The notes beneath the pieces are model-generated. The model was not told the origin of the DNA. It made no database searches and was given only the letters and a program-made list of their open reading frames with translations. A DNA stretch of 64,000 bases. Origin: Siphonodentalium dalli. Lineage: Eukaryota; Mollusca; Scaphopoda; Gadilida; Siphonodentaliidae. Of the stretch, positions 23,099 through 34,801 are shown one piece after another. The position numbers and the translations under genes were made by a program. Within the stretch, counting starts at the first letter, position 1; every line of letters begins with the position of its first letter. The DNA lies in the NCBI GenBank assembly GCA_032622095.1, contig CP136065.1, positions 219,274,151 to 219,338,150 of the forward strand, written 5' to 3'.

Positions 23099-23498
23099 TT
23101 AACCCTTTACCCAACAGAAGGGCCCTGTGCCAATGCATTCTCTTATATATGCGAGTCGACCATAGGTCGCCTCGCATATATAAGAGAATGCATTGGCTTA
23201 ACACATTAAAAATTATAAAATTGTTAAAGAATGTAAGAAAAAATGGTAAAAAGTGTTAAAAAAAGACTTTTTTTAGGCCAATGCATTCTCTTATATATGC
23301 GAGGCGACCTATGGTCGACTCGCATATATAAGAGAATGCATTGGCACAGGGCATAACTGTAACTATCACAATGTGGTCAAGGAGCCGGTTCCAATGATAT
23401 CCATATTTGTATGGTTCTATTGAGACAGACCGAAGATATTTTAGGCTGTTGAAGCTTTATTTGGCCGGTTTTGGCCGGTTTGTTGGGTAAAGGGTTAA
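23099..23498 (+). mobile_element. Family B TTAA MITE, full length
   Basis: 400 bp, TTAA-bounded, with perfect CCCTTTACCCAACA ends and both hairpins intact. It is very close to the copy at 14340 in sequence and orientation. Confidence 0.93.
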
Positions 23499-23704
23499 CC
23501 AATAAATGCTCATAAAAATACCAAGCACGATTTACTGAAAAGAGTCCTATAATAATGTTTTTCCTTGGCAGTTTGCGGGATGGTGAGTGAGTGTGATTTA
23601 CAACTTCCATATATGGTGATGCCTAGTCAAAGTGCAATTCCCCAACACGTGTTATCACAAATGTAAACAAACAAATATGTCCTTGCGTAACAAGCATAGT
23701 GTTG

Positions 23705-23921
23705 TACAGTAATGCTCTAATTAATCGACTCCTTAACCACAGCAGAATTATGGGTAACTTTTCAGGATTTAGTCGGAAATATGGCTTGTTGCCATTCATC
23801 GAAAAGCTCTCCCCGAGAGCTTTCCGATGAATGGCAACAAGCCATATTTCCGACTAAATCCTGAAAAGTTACCCATAATTCTGCTGTGGTTAAGAAGTCG
23901 ATTACTTAGAGCATTACTGTA
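23705..23921. mobile_element. Family A palindromic MITE, full length
   Basis: 217 bp with TA flanks. Arms meet at 'gctctccccgagagc'. Confidence 0.92.
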
Positions 23922-24060
23922 CCTTAATTTATGTTGCTGGCATAACTTAATTGTCATCATTCTATATATTTAAAAAAAATATTGCGATTGCCATGAAAAG
24001 CCACTGCGAACCGTCACCTTTCAAACTCTAGTGACGATGTCAGCGCATGTTCATAAAATT

Positions 24061-24199
24061 AACAGATTAAAAAAATTCAACTCTGATAACTCTGAGCTAT
24101 GATGAGGGGTGGGTTCCTTGGCTGAAATAAAATATTTTTTACCCCTGAAGCCGAAAAAATAGTAATTCAGGGATTTCAAATCGGTTTATGCATCTTTAA
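24061..24199 (-). mobile_element. Element N, right-end fragment
   Basis: 'aaaaaatagtaattcaggga' and 'cggtttatgcatctttaa' match the end of the inverted N copy at 15608. A (gtt)n run lies close by at 24351-24366. Confidence 0.55.
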
Positions 24200-24399
24200 T
24201 GCTTATTTTACCCAAACATATTGTATGATTTACAGTAACTTCTTTGAAAAGATTTCCTGGCGGTTTTTATAATTTTCATACAAAATCGAAATGCATTTGT
24301 GTGATAAGCATACTTCACTTGGTCAACTAAAACAGTGTATGAAGTGAAGTGTTGTTGTTGTTGTTGTAACCTGGGTTTGTGGGTCATCAAATCAGTTCG

Positions 24400-25150
24400 G
24401 CTTTAAATTGAACAAATGACATTTTCGGAAGCAGATTAAGGAAATTGGTTTCATGCGTAATCTGACCTTCTCGGTGTAATAGAATTGGCGGCAAGGCAGG
24501 CCTTACAATCTAATGACAATTAGCGCTGAAATCAAACGCTCTAATCAAATCAGCTTAATCATATGTAATGCCCTCCTCAGCATCGCAAACTCTTTGTGCA
24601 GCTGCACGGATTATCGATTATCAGAAATTTTATCAATAATCCCGAAAATTTAACTACCAACGTATACAAAATCAAATTGAGTGTGGGATATTGGATAATA
24701 AGAAAATCAATACAAGAAATTATCAGAGGGAAATTTGTTTGAAGCTGGGAAGAAGTACTGTCATACTCCTAACAAGCAAAGTCAGAAGTATAACTGTACT
24801 CCTTCCAAACTTCAAAGGAATTTCGCCCAATGCAGCTGAGATGTTACCATAAATCTAAGTAGGGGCCGATATCATTTTATAAAACTCTAGGCTCATTCCC
24901 CAACCCTAATTTTGTAACTAAATATTGTGACAACCATATATCTCTATGATATCATAATTCTTGCTTCTCATGGTATTTGTCATACTAACATCGCCTATCA
25001 ATCCTTATGTTTATGTTATAGGGGAACATGTACTGAAGAATTCTGTGAAAAGACTCATACACTGGGAGTGGATTTAATTCAAAAGTTTTGTTGCCAATTT
25101 GATTCATTATGAATCACATATTTCAAATTATTTTTTATATTGTCAATATC
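24400..25150. other. Unassigned intergenic DNA
   Basis: No family match; no convincing exon although a 60-codon frame occurs at 24927-25112. Confidence 0.4.
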
Positions 25151-25162
25151 AGTGCTCCTATA

Positions 25163-25539
25163 CAGGGGCGCCGGAAGAGGGGGGCAGAGGGGGCAGCTGA
25201 CCCCCCTGCCCTTGACCAAGGGGGGCAAGCGGGGGCAGGACTTGCCATTTTTCTGGAGACAGAAAATGCTTTTTGTGTGTTTAATCTCGTGTTTTTATAG
25301 CAAAATGTGACTTTTTTGGTCCAAATACCACCAATTTCACAATGAATATTAATTTTTTGTCAATTTTATCACAAAACGGCCATAAAAACCGACAAATATC
25401 ATTAAATTAGGGATTTTTGCCACAATGAATTTATGGTTATTTTCCCGAGTTTGCGGAGAAAATGCCCTTTTTTGCGGAAAAGTGCCCTTTTTGTAGGCTC
25501 TGCCCCCCCCCCTGCCCTTGGATGCTTCCGGCGCCCCTG
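25163..25539. mobile_element. hAT-type MITE with perfect 8-bp target duplication
   Basis: The ends CAGGGGCGCCGGAAG and CTTCCGGCGCCCCTG are a perfect 15-bp inverted repeat, and the flanks are a perfect CTCCTATA direct repeat (25155-25162, 25540-25547). CAGGG ends with an 8-bp duplication are the hallmark of hAT elements. The 377-bp interior is non-coding. The ends are far richer in G and C than the surroundings. Confidence 0.95.
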
Positions 25540-25659
25540 CTCCTATATAAAAATACCTTTACTTTGTTTGTATTTTTCTGTCATTTATTAAAATTAAAAA
25601 AATATTTTCTTAAAATTAATAAATTTTTCTTTTGAACACATCTTTACCTCATAGCTATA

Positions 25660-26510
25660 CAAGCCTGAAATAGAGTGTCTGTAATTTGCAGAATGAGGTC
25701 CCGCACAGCGAGCTAGCATCACCAAATTCACCCTCTGGGAACCTCGTTCTGCTTATGCCTCAACTGCTATAGGAGACCTTGGATCGATCAGATTGAAGTT
25801 CCCCTGTTAAAGTTGGTGATGTTCACCCATTAGACACATTGATTACACATTTTATCAACAAAATACCATGTTAACCCTTTACCCAACAAACCGGCCAAAA
25901 CCGGCCAAATAAAGCTTCAACAGCCTAAAATATCTTCGGTCTGTCTCAATAAAACCATACAAATATGGATATCATTGGAACCGGCTCCTTGACCACATTG
26001 TGATAGTTACAGTTATGCCCTGTGCCAATGCATTCTCTTATATATGCGAGTCGACCATAGGTCGCCTCGCATATATAAGAGAATGCATTGGCCTAAAAAA
26101 AATCTTTTTTTACCATTTTTTCTTACATTCTTTAACAATTTTATAATTTTTAATGTGTTAAGCCAATGCATTCTCTTATATATGCGAGGCGACCTATGGT
26201 CGACTCGCATATATAAGAGAATGCATTGGCACAAGGCCCTTCTGTTGGGTAAAGGGTTAAAGTTGGTGATGTTCACCCATTAGACACATTGATTACACAT
26301 TTTATCCTCTGCAAATTAGGGGATATAGAAACTTCCCAGAAGGGAAAAAGTATCTAAAACAATGTTAATTTGAGACCGTATATAGATACTTCCCAGAAGA
26401 TGAGGACTAAGCAGAATGAGGTCCATAGATGGTGAATTTGGTGATGCTAGCCCACTCTCCCCTCTGAGGACCTCATTCTGCAAATGACAGACACACAATT
26501 TGCAGGCTTG
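25660..26510. mobile_element. Family G2 MITE carrying a B element
   Basis: Ends CAAGCCTGAAATAG and TTTGCAGGCTTG; flanks TAGCTATA and TAGCATATA are a diverged duplication. A B element sits in its middle, with a 50-bp G2 segment present on both sides of it. Confidence 0.8.
25871..26260 (-). mobile_element. Family B TTAA MITE inside G2
   Basis: 390 bp, TTAA-bounded, with both hairpins intact. The G2 sequence 25807-25856 is repeated at 26257-26306, so the locus is not a simple insertion. A stretch 'aacaaaataccatg' just left of this B also occurs 47 bp left of the B at 14340. Confidence 0.9.
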
Positions 26511-26519
26511 TAGCATATA

Positions 26520-26954
26520 GATCGGTTGCTGATTTGACATAAAGTTATTTTTTTTCTAAAACAAGGGGTGCAAATGAAATTTTCCACAGTTGGAAATTTG
26601 GTCTGATTGAAGGGGGAGGAGTGCAGATTCAAATTCAAAGTCTGACACCCCCCCCCCTCAACAAAAACCCTCTAGCCATAGCCAATGTCATTAGAGAGTT
26701 TTATCCCAAATTACTGTGATATAAAAATATCGGGGATATTTGCAATGGATATATTCGGCATAAAACCAACTTGAATCTGTAAATATGTCATAGACACTCC
26801 TGAGATGTCTGCATTGCATAGATTTCCCTTTCTCATTCCAGACAATATTAGAATGGAACTGAAATAGTCTGCATTAGTTAGCATCCCAATTATGATGAAA
26901 TCATGCAACTCCTGTGCACTCAATATATCTGTTCAAGAGTATAATAAGATTTTG
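26520..26954. repeat. Dispersed low-copy repeat X2
   Basis: 'gagtataataag' with 'atcatgcaactcctgtgcac' upstream (26900-26955) is matched at 28050-28115, and 'aaaaccctctagcca' (26665) at 28225. The rest is unassigned. Confidence 0.5.
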
Positions 26955-27070
26955 TTAACCCTTAGAGCTCTTTCCATCAATGTATCACATTATTATAATC
27001 AATAAATTTGAAAAATGATCAAGGAAATATGGGTTGATACAAAAATCGGACTTGGCACTGAAAGGGTTAA
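26955..27070. mobile_element. Short TTAA MITE, family C
   Basis: 116 bp between TTAAs with right end CTTGGCACTGAAAGGG; the left arm is mostly deleted ('ttaacccttagagctctttc'). The related region at 28100 reads 'aagttttgaagacc' without the element. Confidence 0.8.
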
Positions 27071-27478
27071 AGATGCATAATCCGAATTAATGCTCCCAAA
27101 TTACTATTTCTTTGGCGTCTGGGTAAAAAATTTGATTTCAGTCAAGGAACCCACCCACCAAAGCTCAGCGTGATAAGAAATTTTCTATTTCTCAAAATGT
27201 GTACTTTTTTATGGCCCAGATAAAAGACGTCAAACCAACGGTCTCGGACAAAATTGCAGATGAAGATGGATAACTATAAAATCAAGTGGTATTACGGCCA
27301 AATTTTGTGATACTCAAGTGATAATACGTTGAAAAGATGTTGATAAATAACACATTTTGGGAAATTTTATACCATAGTTGACAGCAGACAGAGGTTAGCA
27401 TTATTTTGTTGTAATTAATTGATTCTGATAACTAAAGCATGTTTTGAAGAAATGTTGTTGTTGTTGCAACCTGATGAT
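27067..27478 (+). mobile_element. Element N chained to C, right end lost
   Basis: It begins at the C right TTAA with AAGATGCATAATCCGAATTA and runs to 'gttgttgcaacctgatgata'; the terminal inverted end is missing and G sequence follows. Confidence 0.65.
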
Positions 27479-27484
27479 AAATGG

Positions 27485-27690
27485 GTGGACACATTGCATA
27501 ATCGAGGTTCCCAATGGGTGTACATCACAATGTTCACCATTATGGAACTTCAATCTGAGTCTATGTCTCCCATAGCAGATGAGGCCATGCAAAATTAGGT
27601 TCCCAAAGGGTGAATTTAGTGATGCTAGCCCACTATGCGGGATAGCGTCACTAAATTCACCCTCTGGGGACCTCATTCTGCAAATGAACC
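27485..27690. mobile_element. Right part of a G2 MITE
   Basis: Contains the G2 middle ('cgaggttcccaatgggtgta') and one full hairpin, then breaks off at 'ctgcaaatga' without the terminal sequence. Confidence 0.7.
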
Positions 27691-27950
27691 ACAACACATT
27701 GCCTCCTGTGATTGAACACACACTTAACCGATTCAACAACATCATTCATCACAATTTCCTTTCAGTATTTCCCCCAGAAATAGATTGAGGAGTGGATTAC
27801 TCAAGAGACACTGACGATTCCGTGGGCGACTGGGCATCGAGACATACACTTATAGACTGGCGATTCCGTAGGCGACTGGCCGTCCAGACATGAACTTGAA
27901 ATGACAAGTATCTCACGACTTCAGATTACTTCCTGACTTGGTGGGAGTTT
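27684..27950 (+). repeat. Dispersed repeat X, copy 1
   Basis: 'atgaaccacaacacattgcc', 'gattgaacacac', 'catcattcatcacaa', 'cctttcagtat' occur in the same order at 31766-31925. Non-coding in both places. Confidence 0.65.
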
Positions 27951-28371
27951 TTTTTAATAGGTAGCTTTCACTTCTTTATTCAATTTATTATGCAGGATTG
28001 TTGAGTAATTGAAAATTCAGGAGATACCCACTTCAGTTTTGCTTTCCCATATCAATGAAATCATGTAACTCATGTGCACTGCATAAATATTTATTTGAGA
28101 GTATAATAAGTTTTGAAGACCATAATTGAACTTCAACCAAATCTAATTTCTCTGATAGCAGTCCAATCCTACATAATATAAATAAATAGGAAAAATGACA
28201 TTCCCCACCCCCACTCCCCCAACAAAACCCCTCTAGCCAAGTATGTGGTCACTTCCATAGGGTTTGAGAGTTAATAAAGGATATACAAGACAAGAGAGGG
28301 TGGAATTTAAATAGTCAGGCGATACCCTCTTTGCAATCCTCATGTGATGAATCACGGATCTCTTGTGCACT

Positions 28372-28755
28372 CAAGCCTTGAAATAGTGTGTCTGTCATTG
28401 CAGAATGAGGTTCCCAGGTGGTTGAATTTAATGATTAAATTCACCCTCTCGGGACCTCATTCTGGTTTATAGGCCTCATCTGCTGGGAAGTACATGTGTA
28501 TTTACAGTCTCAAATTAACATTGTTTTGTCCTAATTTGCAGAAGATAAAATACATAATGGAGGTGATTAATGGGGGAACATCACCAACTTCAACTGGGGA
28601 ACATCAATCTGATCCTAGGTCTCCCATCGCAGTTGAGGCCTAAGCAGAATGGGGTTCCTACAGGGTGAATTTGGTGATCCTATCCTGCAGTGGGGAATAG
28701 CATCACTAATTTCACCCTCTGGGGACCTCATTCTGCAAATGACAGACACCCTACA
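28372..28755. mobile_element. Family G MITE, right end damaged
   Basis: Starts CAAGCCTTGAAATAG with a shortened first hairpin, has the G2 type centre, then a second hairpin and 'gcaaatgacagacaccctac' without the final TTTCAAGGCTTG. Confidence 0.75.
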
Positions 28756-28819
28756 GGTGCCTTTATTCAGTGTCAAGAGGGGGGTCTTTGGCCCTTGCGC
28801 CAAGGGACGCATTAGCAGC

Positions 28820-29125
28820 CTGTGGGCCTGTGTGTGCACATTTTGATCGCTTTAAACATTTTGATTTAAATAAAAAAAGGAAATAAAAAAAAAAATCCAA
28901 ATAATTGTTTTTTCGATTGAACTCCTTGCTCAATTTAACAAAAAAAAACATATTTTTAGTTTTGTTTTTTAAATATAAATCAAAACTTTGAAAAACTAAC
29001 GCTGTTATAACCTCCGACCAGGGTAGCCCGAGTCACCACACCAAATTTGTTTGAAATCGGTCCAGGGGTCTGGGAGAAAAGTCCAAACAGACAGACAGAC
29101 AGATCCTTCTCTTTTATCTATATAT
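28820..29125 (+). repeat. Dispersed repeat R with gaca tail
   Basis: 'accacaccaaatttg', 'gaaatcggtccaggggtctg' and a (gaca)n tail at 29088-29102. An inverted copy lies at about 35220-35500. Its right side abuts the large foldback element. Confidence 0.65.
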
Positions 29126-31605
29126 ACCACGGGGCGTCATGTGCCCCGCGAGAATCGGTTCGCAATCTGCAGACGACCCAGCGCGAAATCGCACGTGTCT
29201 CGGCGCCCTTCCGGTCACAAATGTCAGGGTCGGCTCCAAACTTGAATTAAACAGCGACAAAGGTGAGTTAATGCAGAATATAACACACAATGCATACTCC
29301 ATAATGATTACTAGTATCGAATCAGTAGCTTTTAAGGAGTATTATGCGATAAGATTTGTTTATTTTACATGTTTACAAAAGTCATTATTTCCAAGTGCAT
29401 TTTCAATGGAATATTCCACCAATTTCCACGAGTGATTAACAGCAATTCTGGAAGCTACGCTTGAGTATACTGTTGCTCAATGTTAGATACATACATTTCC
29501 TAGCTCCCAAACCACAAGTAAGTTTAGTATTATACTTGTATGCCACAAAAAATGAATCTTAAAATGACCCGAAAATGTCACGGTTCCCTTCCGGTCAACT
29601 GTTAGCATTTGGGTTCGCATCGGTTTGATCATGCACCAGTTCCGAATCTGCACGTATTTAGTTTTCGCATTATTTGACCAGTATTTTCGTGCTCGTTGGA
29701 GACTTATCACGCATATTTTATTTCCATATTTACTAGTAATTACTAGCACCACATATAACACTATTTATACGGCGATATCTTGTTAAATGCACCTTGCTAG
29801 GCGACTTCGAAGCACGAACTATTATTTTATTTAAAAGGATGTCGTTTTTATGTGTAAACAATAAGTGGGAATACATATACACACCTGGCATTGATCCGAT
29901 ATGACTTGTGTTGCGTACACGTCGCTGAAATCATAATAGGCCTAAATCATAATAGGCCTACTGTCTACATTATATAATGTATCGTCTCAAACTTACACAA
30001 GTTTGTTTCTGTTATCTGACCCAATAATGGTTGTTTATGCCTGTTTAGTTGCTTCATTTATATAATGTATAATATAAAATCCAGGGTATACCGGTATGTA
30101 TAATGTAAGACCAGAACAATTATCTTTTCAGTCAGAATGTTGTCTTGTTTTTCTTAGTGGGCAAGGACAAACAAAGCAATCTGCATTATAATAAACATCC
30201 GTTTATTCATGTATAGTGATCTCCTCTTATAAACGCAACTTTCTCATCAATGTGTTAAACAGTAATACAACCATAGCTCAATTCAACTAAATACATAGTT
30301 CAATTAGTCAGAATGTCTCATTTGTTCAAAATAAGTATGGATACAATCACACCCATCACTACTTAGGCTATATATTTTCACAGAACTGACGCAGCATTTC
30401 CATATTGATGATCAGGCATTATGCGCGTATAGAATAAAGTTTCACGTTTAAATTGGGAGTCTGTGTTAAATTTGTTCAATACAAATCGGTAATGGTGATC
30501 ATCTGTATTATCACGAAAATGCTTTTATATTTGAACCAGAATAGTCTACGAATTTCAATTTAAAAAGTTAACTGCATGTATAGTTGTCAAATCGTAGTCC
30601 TACATTGTGTGTCTGTATAAATATATCCTATAAACACGAATACAAACTGAAATAAATGTTAGGACCTCGATTATGTGGGCCTATTTAAAGATCTCCAAAA
30701 GTCCACCACTACTTGGGTGTCAGGTTTGTCAAGTTAAATGAATTTAAATCCTGCTATGCAATATGCATGGTGTATGCTTGGACATGTATATGAATCCACC
30801 AAACAGGCATAAACAATCATTATTGGGTCAGATAACAGAAACAAACTTGTGTAAGTTTGAGACGATACATTATATAATGTAGACAGTAGGCATATTATGA
30901 TTTTAGCGACGTGTACGCAGCACGAGTCATATCGGATCAATGCAAGGTGTGTATTTGTATTCCCACTTATTGTTTACACATAAAAACGACATCCTTTTAA
31001 ATAAAATAATAGTTCGTGCTTCGAAGTCGCCTAGCAAGGTGCATTTAACGAGATATCGCCGTATAAATAGTGTTATATGTGGTGCTAGTCATTACTAGTA
31101 AATATGGAAATATAATATGCGTGATAAGTCTCCAACGAGCACAAAAATACTGGTCAAATAATGCGAAAACTAAATACGTGCAGATTCGGACTGGGGCATG
31201 ATCAAACCGATGCGAACCCAAATGCTAACAGTTGACCGGAAGGGAACCGTGACATATTCGGGTCATTTTAAGATTCATTTTTTGTGGCATACAAGTATAA
31301 TTCTAAACTTACTTGTGGTTTGGGAGCTAGGAAATGTATGTATCTAACATTGAGCAACAGTATAATCAAGCGTAGCTTCCAGAATTGCGGTTAATCACCG
31401 TGGAAATTGGTGGAATATTCCATTGAAAATGCACTTGGAAATAATGACTTTTGTAAACATGTAAAATAAACAAATCTTATCGCATAATACTCCTTAAAAG
31501 CTACTGATTCGATACTAGTAATCATTATGGAGTATGCATTGTGTGTTATATTGCAGATTGCGAACCGATTCTCGCGGGGCACATGACGCCCCGTGTATAC
31601 ATGTA
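29126..31605. mobile_element. Large foldback element with arms of about 0.8-0.9 kb
   Basis: The left arm 29126-30046 and right arm 30801-31605 are inverted copies along almost their full length, with only scattered differences, around a unique 754-bp spacer. The outer ends read 'cacggggcgtcatgtgcccc' and the complement, themselves a small palindrome. A 106-bp segment (29171-29276) of the left arm is missing from the right. No open frame encodes a recognised transposase. No target duplication was found. Confidence 0.9.
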
Positions 31606-31607
31606 GA

Positions 31608-31925
31608 TTTTTTAGACGACCATAATTGAATTTCAGCCTTTATTACCATTCCCTGGCAGTCCGGTCCACCATACCATAAATGAATAGTGAAAATGACTGC
31701 TCTCGATTTGAAACCTCCAGAAGTTCGACAGTCCATCAGTCTGACCAGTGTTTATGAGTCTGTTACATGAACCACAACACATTGCCTTCTATGATTGAAC
31801 ACAAACTTAATTGACTCAACGACATCATTCATCACAAATTTCCTTTCAGTATATTTCCCCCCGAAAAGGTTGAGGAGTGGGTTTATCAAGAGAGTCCGCC
31901 AATTCAGTGGGCGTCCAGACACATT
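31608..31925 (+). repeat. Dispersed repeat X, copy 2
   Basis: Starts with 'gaccataattgaatttcagc' (compare 28122) and continues at 31766 with the X sequence of 27684; the order of the two parts is swapped between loci. Confidence 0.55.
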
Positions 31926-32124
31926 AGCTCATTAAACAATTTTACCAGTAAAGCCCTCTATGAAGCACATATTGCTGTTAGTGGCATCTGCTATTTATGT
32001 GAAGACATGAATCAAACACCTCTGGCAGTAACAGAACTCTGGGATCAATGAATGAGGAAAAAAACCTTATTGGTTTATTCTGGGCGTAATTAAATGACCA
32101 GTGTCGCATAATTAATATTGGTGA

Positions 32125-32995
32125 TTAACCCATTATATACTAAATACAGTAATGCCCTAAATAATCGACTCCTTAACCACAGCAGAATTATGGGTAATTT
32201 TTCAGGATTTATTCAGAAATATGGCTTGTTGCCATTCATCGGAAAGCTTTCACAAGCCATATTTCTGACTAAATCATGAAAAATTACTCATAATTCTGCG
32301 GTGGTTAATGAGTCAATTATTTAGGGCATTACCGTACTCGAGTAGTTCCCTCAGGAAATGTTCAGATAATAAGTTCAATGACCATAGGTTGTTTGTTGAA
32401 CTTATTATCTGAACATTTTCCATCAATAAACATGAATGAATCTGCTCTTGTATAATCTGGTTTTCTGTCTGTCATCTGCTTTTATTACCTAAACACCCCT
32501 ATATATGATCAATGGACCATTCCCATGTATAAGATTCCAGTTTAGCAGGGAAGCCTAAATATATATGCCTCAAACACCTGACAAAAGCACTCAACTTATA
32601 ATTTATATAAAAAAAAAAAACCCTCCCAACAATCTTTTAAACTCTTACAACAAGAATCCAACAACACATTAGGGATATATCAAATGCTCACAAAAGCTAG
32701 TCAGTAAGCACAACTGCCACTACTATCATGTCACATTAAGTCTCACATACAGACCCAGATATCGAGAGCAACACTCAACGATGGCAAAACATAATATAAC
32801 ACTGGATGTTCCAACAAAGGACGAAATATCCAGAGGGCATGAACAGGTCAGGCACCTTATGGTGAATAATATTAATCCATTCCCATGTATAGTTTTATAA
32901 GAGATGAGGAGTGTTAGCATTGTATTGACTTTGGTTTCTCTGTATTCCAGGCTATGGATTAACAGGGAGAATCCATTTAGTATAGAAATGGTTAA
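32125..32995. mobile_element. TTAA MITE, family D, long form with nested A
   Basis: TTAACCCATTATATACTAAA at the left and TTTAGTATAGAAATGGTTAA at the right, an inverted pair. The interior includes 'gaacttattatctgaacatt' and about 500 bp not seen in short D copies. Family A is inserted at 32145. Confidence 0.8.
32145..32337. mobile_element. Family A MITE nested in D
   Basis: TACAGTAATGCCC to TACCGTA. It splits the D end immediately after 'tatactaaa', and D resumes as 'gtagttccctcaggaaatgt'. So A arrived after D at this site. Confidence 0.88.
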
Positions 32996-33330
32996 AGTTA
33001 AACAATATTACCAGAGTAAAGCCCTCTATGAAGCACATATTGCTGTTAGCGTCATCTGTTATTAATGTGTAGACATGATTCAAACACCTCTGGCAGAACA
33101 TGGGGAAATCAATGAATGAGCGAAAAAATCTTATTTGTTTATTCTGTGCCTAATTGAATGACCAGTGTCGCAGAATTAATATTGGTGATTAATCTAAAGG
33201 GGAGGCCCGGAAACAAATTGTGATGATATTCGGCTCAATCAGTTGGAAAACTGTTGACGGGTCATAACTAATTCATGCCAATTTTCGATAGAAAATGGAA
33301 ATGCAAATTCACTTCTAGTTGAGTGAGGAT

Positions 33331-33792
33331 CAAGTCTGAGTTTAGTGTGTCTGTCATTTTCAGAATGAGGTCCCCAGAGGGTGAATGTAGTGATGCTATC
33401 CCGCATAGTGGGCTAGCATCACTAAATTCACCATCTGGAGACCTCATTCTGCTTAGGCGACATCTTCTCTGGAAAGTTTCTTCATTATCAAATTTCTACA
33501 GAAACTTCTTCACATAGATTCTATTTCTTTTTTAGTTTAGTTTCTCTATATCCCCAAATTGGCAGACGACACATTGCATAATCGCGGTTCCCAATTCCTG
33601 TACATCAAAATATTCACCATCTGGGGATCTCCAATCTGAGTCTATGTCTCCCATAGCAGATGAGGACATGCAGAATAAGGTCCCCAGAGGGTGAATTTGG
33701 TGATGCTAGCCCACTTTTCAGGATAGCATCACTAAATTCACCCTCTGGGGGACCTCATTCTGCAAATGACAGGCACACTAAACTCAGGCCTG
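33331..33792. mobile_element. Family G2 MITE with perfect 8-bp target duplication
   Basis: Flanked by GTGAGGAT at 33323-33330 and 33793-33800. Ends CAAGTCTGAGTTTAG and CTAAACTCAGGCCTG. Two main hairpins plus the central one; 462 bp. Confidence 0.94.
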
Positions 33793-33800
33793 GTGAGGAT

Positions 33801-34105
33801 AGTGATGTGCAGCATTAATGTTAGGAGGACACGTAGTGACGCAGGTTACTACTATGCCTGATTTAATATATTATAGGCATGTTGAAATGAGATCCAGGGA
33901 TCTCACGAAACAAAATCAATGGAAAAATTACTTCCAGTGACATGACAATGTTCACAATCCGTAAGAATCTTAGATGGGTCAAATAAGATGTTTCTGGATC
34001 ATTGTCATCAATGAACGGGAAAATGCACTTAAGAAATGAATGTAGTTTGAGTGTGTTTTATCGAAGGGTTACATGGCACTGTGGGCGTTGGGCACATATT
34101 CGGTT
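33801..34105. other. Unassigned intergenic DNA
   Basis: Nothing recognised. Confidence 0.4.
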
Positions 34106-34113
34106 CAGCTAAA

Positions 34114-34550
34114 CAAGCGTGAGTTTAGTGTGCCTGTCATTTGCATAATGAGGTCCCCAGAGGGTGAATTTTGTGATGCTATCCCGCATAGCGGGCTAGC
34201 ATTACCAAATTCACCCTCTCGAAACCTCATTCTGCTTAGGCCTCATCTTCTCTGGAAAGTTTCTTTTTTTTATAAAATTTCTTTAGACATTCTATTTCTT
34301 ATTTAGTTTAGTTCTCTATATCCCCAAATTGGCTGACGACACATTGCATAATCGAGGTTCCCAATGGGTGTACATTACAATATTCGCCATTTGTGAACTT
34401 CAATCTGAGCCTAATGTCTCCCATAGCAGATGAGGCCATGCAGAATGAGGTCCCCTGAGGGTGAATTTGGTGATGCTAGCCCGCTATGTGGGATATCATC
34501 ACTAAATTCACCCTCTGGGGACCTCATTTTGCAAATGACAGGCACACTAA
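34114..34550. mobile_element. Family G2 MITE
   Basis: Starts CAAGCGTGAGTTTAG; the right end is shortened to 'caggcacactaaa'. The left flank CAGCTAAA and right sequence 'caggctaaa' may be the remains of a duplication. Confidence 0.85.
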
Positions 34551-34610
34551 ACAGGCTAAATGTGCTTTAACGGCCAGAGTGATATAGCCCTCAATAAAAC
34601 ACATTCAAAC

Positions 34611-34801
34611 TACAGTGATGTCCTAAATAATCGACTAAATCCTGAAAAAATTACCCAAAATATGGCTTGTTGTCATTCATCGGAAAGCTCTCAGTGAGAG
34701 CTTTCCGATGAATGGCAACAAGCCATATTTCCGACTAAATCCTGAAAAATTACCATAATTCTGCTGTTATTAAGGAGTCGATTATTTAGGGCATTACTGT
34801 A
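34611..34801. mobile_element. Family A MITE
   Basis: TACAGTGATG to CATTACTGTA with a rearranged left arm (lacks about 25 bp around 'cttaaccacagcag'). It is followed at once by H sequence 'tgcaacacaagagccc', the same junction as in the H copy at 537. Confidence 0.82.

Larger units (their letters stand above)
31930..33192 (+). repeat. Tandem duplication of about 190 bp split by a D element
   Basis: Units at 31930-32124 and about 33000-33192 share 'aaagccctctatgaagcaca', 'caaacacctctggcag' and 'attaatattggtgatta'. A D element occupies the TTAA at their junction. Confidence 0.85.

Noticed and set aside
24927-25112. Possible exon after 'tttatgttatag' at about 25020.
   Set aside because: Weak acceptor, no donor that keeps a frame, and no recognisable protein sequence.
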